64,000 nucleotides of DNA from JADGHX01 sp037200125 (GTDB lineage: Bacteria > Pseudomonadota > Gammaproteobacteria > Steroidobacterales > Steroidobacteraceae): positions 558,001 to 622,000 of the forward strand of contig JBBCGS010000006.1 in assembly GCA_037200125.1 (NCBI GenBank). Direction: 5' to 3'. The notes beneath the pieces were generated by a model. It worked only from the letters and a program-made list of their open reading frames with translations. It was not told where the DNA came from and did not search any database. The translations under genes and the position numbers were made by a program. Positions 61,279 to 64,000 of the stretch are shown piece after piece. The first letter of the stretch is position 1, and the number at the start of each line of letters is the position of its first letter.

Positions 61279-61383
61279 GTTCCACGGCAGCAGCGTTTCG
61301 AAGTCCTCGACCGTCCTGGCGTAGGGCAGCTGCGCGAACAGCAACGACAGGTATGCGTGCGGCTCGACGCCGTTCGCCTTAGC
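61279..61383 (-). mobile_element. IS66-family transposase C-terminal remnant
   Basis: The minus strand encodes AKANGVEPHAYLSLLFAQLP and ARTVEDFETLLPWNL, the conserved end of IS66 TnpC transposases. No other IS66 sequence is recognisable around it. The rest of 61138-61584 holds no supported gene. It marks an old insertion between the sigma gene and the FG-GAP gene. Confidence 0.8.
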
Positions 61384-61584
61384 GAAGCAGCGGCGCACAA
61401 ATGGCCGTTCCCAGCCGAACGCCTTCACCTGGAAATCGTCGTCACCGCTGCTCGTACTTAACGGCAACCTGAAATCGCAGAGGGTGCGGTTGCTCGCGGC
61501 CCATTGCGTTGACTCGATTCGACAGCTTCAGTTCGGTACGCTGCGCCTCACGCATTCCTGCAACTCGACGGAGCACCTGATCTG

Positions 61585-64000
61585 ATGCGGGCCGCCCGAC
61601 TCTTGACAATCCTGCTCGGGGGACTTCTCGCGACCGGCCTTGCCACGGCCGCATCCCCGGGGTTCTTTACAGAATCCGCCAATACGGCGCTGTTCGAAAT
61701 GCCGAATCGCGTCACGCCCGACCCGATGGATCTGAACTACCCACTGCTCTGCGTGGACGCGAACGCCAATGGTCGCGAGGAGATCATCAGCGGCGGCTCG
61801 CTGGATGCGATCTGGCGTACGCTGGAGATGAATCCGGACGGGCAGTCGTTCGCCGTGACTGCGAGCGCCCGCCGCCCGTTCCCAACCACGTCGAGTGGCG
61901 CCAATCAGGGTCGCGTGCTGTTCATGGACACAGCCAGCACCCCCGGGCAACCGAAGCTCTATGCGCAGATCATCGACGGCTCCGCGAACTTCGCCGCCCG
62001 CTACGACGTGCGCAGCCATGCACTGGAAGCTGTGGCAGATCTCACCGCCACACCGATCGGCATACGCGATCTCGATCACGACGGCACGGGTGAACTGATC
62101 GCATTCTGGAGTGAGTCCGGCACCAGCCGGATCGACGTCTACGATCTGCAGATGTCGAAGTTGCTCGCGTCCTATCCTGTCAAGGCCGGTATCGTTCCGG
62201 CAGTGGCACTGGGTAATTTCGACGACGACGCGCAATGGGAGATCGCCACGAGCGCCGGTATCGTCTACGAGATCACGCTCGATGGCATCCGGGAGGATGG
62301 ATCCTTTGCCGACATTACGGACGGTAACTGGATCGAATTCATGACGGCCGCGGACGTAGACGCCGACGGCAAGGACGAGATCGTGGCCGCTTACTGGTCG
62401 CGAGTGACTGTGATCGATCACGACATGCGGGCCGTGAAGTGGAGTGCCTCGGCATCGGTCAACTCCTCCGCTCAGTTGAACGTCCTGAAGGCGATCGATC
62501 TTGTCGGCAACCCGACGCCAGAGGTGGTGATCGGCCAGGTCGGCCACCCAGCCGCGGCGGGCAACTTCGTCATCTTCGATGGCACCACCGGCACCGAGCT
62601 ACGCACCATCGAGCATCCCGACGTCGGGGTGTTCGGTCTCAACGCGTGCGACGTCGACGGCGATGGTGCTCGCGAGATGATCGCCGGGCTCACCCGTCCC
62701 GAAGTCGGACCCGATCGGCTGTACGTCTACGATCCGGCCACGGGCCTCCTCAAGTGGCGCAGCACCGACGAGGCCGGTCTTCTCCGTGCCGCGACGATGG
62801 CCGACGCAGATGATGATGGCCGGGATGAGATTGCCTTCGCGCCCTACCAGGTGTTCGGTGTCGGAGACCTGCGGCTGCACGGCTACGATGCCGGCACGTT
62901 CTCGCATCGATGGACAACCGCTTCACCGATGCTGCCGCAACTCGGCGCGGACTCACTGAACTCGCTCGCCGTCGGCGATGCTGATGGCGACGGCGACACG
63001 GACATCGTGGTCGGATCCAGTCAGAACGGCACCGGCCGGATCTGGATAGTGGACGGCCGCACCCGCACCCTGGCGAAGGCGATTCAGGTCGGCGGTTTAG
63101 GGACACAGGTGCGTGCCGTGACGCTCGCCAATCTTGCAGGTGATGGTGGTCTCGAGATCGCAGCGGGTACGTCCAATGGCGTGCTCGAAGTCATACGCGG
63201 CACCGACGGCGGGATGGCGTGGCAGGCAAGCTGGGGCGGAAGTGAAGCAAGAGAGCTGAAGACGGCGGATTTCAATGCCGATGGCGTCACCGATGTGCTG
63301 CTGCGGGTGGCGCCCGAAAGCACGAGCGAGGTGTTCATCGTGGATGGCGCTTCGCGCAGTGTCCGGCCGCTCAACCAGACCTGTGCCGCATCGATCTTGC
63401 CATTCGGCGCGGCGGGCACCTCCACGCCCGAGGTCGTCATCGGCGGATGCGATGGAACGCTGCGCGTCGTCGATCCGGTGAGCTCGAGCGTGCTGCAAAA
63501 TCGCTCGGTGTGCGCGGCTCCCGTCAACGCCATTGCACGCAGCAATCTACACAATGCTGGCACAGAAGATCTGCTGTTTGCCTGCGGCGAGCGCATTGGC
63601 TGGATTTCGCTTGCGACGGGTGAGTTCCGATTCATCACCGCCGTCGTGGGCGACCAGATCGGCCTCGGCAACAACCTGTTCTCCGGCCGTACACCGGCGG
63701 GCTCGGACTACATCGCCGTCAGCACGGCGGAAGGCATTGCCCAGCTGCTTCCGTCTGCCTCGCTCGCTGCCTACGTGAGCCCCTTCAATCCGACGACAAC
63801 GAATATCTACAGCATCCAGTCGGGAAGCACGCTGAACGAGTCGATGCGGTTCGGCGCGTTCGATACATCGAACGTCACGCTGGAGGTGGTGTCCCAGCCC
63901 CGCCACGGTCGGTTGACGATTACGAATGCGCAGACCGGACAGTTCAGGTACGAGTCCGACAGCACGTTCACCGGCATGGACCTGCTGGTTGTGCGGGCTC
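61585..64000 (+). CDS. Secreted FG-GAP/VCBS-type repeat protein, 3' end outside window
   Basis: An uninterrupted frame of 805 codons runs from ATG 61585 to the window edge. It starts with a signal peptide (LLTILLGGLLATGLATAA) and contains at least seven FG-GAP-like repeats, each with a calcium-type loop: DLDHDGTGEL, DVDADGKDEI, DVDGDGAREM, DADDDGRDEI, DADGDGDTDI and DFNADGVTDV. Near the edge it enters an Ig/cadherin-like bacterial repeat (VSQPRHGRLTITNAQTGQFR). It is probably a large surface or secreted adhesin-like protein. Long reverse-strand frames here are shadows. Confidence 0.88.
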   Translation, partial: MRAARLLTILLGGLLATGLATAASPGFFTESANTALFEMPNRVTPDPMDLNYPLLCVDANANGREEIISGGSLDAIWRTLEMNPDGQSFAVTASARRPFPTTSSGANQGRVLFMDTASTPGQPKLYAQIIDGSANFAARYDVRSHALEAVADLTATPIGIRDLDHDGTGELIAFWSESGTSRIDVYDLQMSKLLASYPVKAGIVPAVALGNFDDDAQWEIATSAGIVYEITLDGIREDGSFADITDGNWIEFMTAADVDADGKDEIVAAYWSRVTVIDHDMRAVKWSASASVNSSAQLNVLKAIDLVGNPTPEVVIGQVGHPAAAGNFVIFDGTTGTELRTIEHPDVGVFGLNACDVDGDGAREMIAGLTRPEVGPDRLYVYDPATGLLKWRSTDEAGLLRAATMADADDDGRDEIAFAPYQVFGVGDLRLHGYDAGTFSHRWTTASPMLPQLGADSLNSLAVGDADGDGDTDIVVGSSQNGTGRIWIVDGRTRTLAKAIQVGGLGTQVRAVTLANLAGDGGLEIAAGTSNGVLEVIRGTDGGMAWQASWGGSEARELKTADFNADGVTDVLLRVAPESTSEVFIVDGASRSVRPLNQTCAASILPFGAAGTSTPEVVIGGCDGTLRVVDPVSSSVLQNRSVCAAPVNAIARSNLHNAGTEDLLFACGERIGWISLATGEFRFITAVVGDQIGLGNNLFSGRTPAGSDYIAVSTAEGIAQLLPSASLAAYVSPFNPTTTNIYSIQSGSTLNESMRFGAFDTSNVTLEVVSQPRHGRLTITNAQTGQFRYESDSTFTGMDLLVVRA

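Noticed and set aside
61528..62547. 339-aa minus-strand frame
   Set aside because: Antisense to the FG-GAP gene, which is open for 805 codons with calcium-loop repeats.

Overview
The window looks like a chromosomal segment of a GC-rich gammaproteobacterium. The clue is the tRNA-Leu / tig / clpP / clpX / lon order, together with phosphoglucomutase, outer-membrane phospholipase A, DUF1328, DUF2214 and PA2169-type proteins, and STN-containing TonB receptors with ECF sigma/FecR pairs. The Steroidobacterales / Nevskiales / Xanthomonadales neighbourhood fits best; this is inference, as no rRNA gene is present.

Layout. (1) 1-2.1 kb: the edge of a probable integrated island, with hipA (running in from the left), an overlapping hipB-like regulator, a decayed integrase tail and tRNA-Val(UAC). 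(2) 2.4-14.1 kb: a large putative biological-conflict locus. A membrane-embedded patatin-like phospholipase on the plus strand converges on a minus-strand operon. In transcription order the operon encodes a double TIR-like protein (frameshifted here), a SLOG-like protein, a TIR-iSTAND protein, a MoxR AAA+ ATPase and a 1321-aa membrane/WD40 protein with a MoxR-partner-like N-terminus. A small winged-helix gene with its own terminator and two operator-like palindromes precedes the operon. This is the most novel part of the window. (3) 14.3-20.4 kb: pgm and an RND efflux pair, all broken by many single-base indels that look like local consensus errors, since lon at 21.5 kb is hit too. (4) 20.9-27.6 kb: DUF1328 protein, lon, clpX, clpP, tig and tRNA-Leu. 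(5) 27.7-45.5 kb: ordinary accessory genes, including an XRE regulator coupled to pldA, a lytic transglycosylase, a ModA-like binding protein, remnants of a Fur-type iron-uptake operon, an SDR with a zinc-ribbon N-terminus, a retropepsin, a YkgJ protein, a radical SAM protein, AKR and ADH enzymes and a LysR regulator. (6) 45.5-61.4 kb: two paralogous ECF sigma / FecR / STN-TonB receptor / S9 peptidase cassettes. The first peptidase resembles lasso-peptide isopeptidases. The cassettes are interspersed with IS3, IS66 and RpiR-regulator remnants. (7) 61.6 kb to the end: a secreted FG-GAP repeat protein that runs off the window.

How the genes work together. The 4.9-13.6 kb genes share one strand with short gaps or overlaps (one 156-nt gap) and probably act as one nucleotide-signalling defence or programmed-response module. 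The two TonB cassettes look like cell-surface signalling systems that import a peptide or siderophore-like ligand and hydrolyse it in the periplasm. A 20-bp inverted-repeat element, built of paired arms around a variable core, occurs three times between genes (21.2, 31.4 and 34.9 kb) and appears to be a dispersed extragenic palindromic family.
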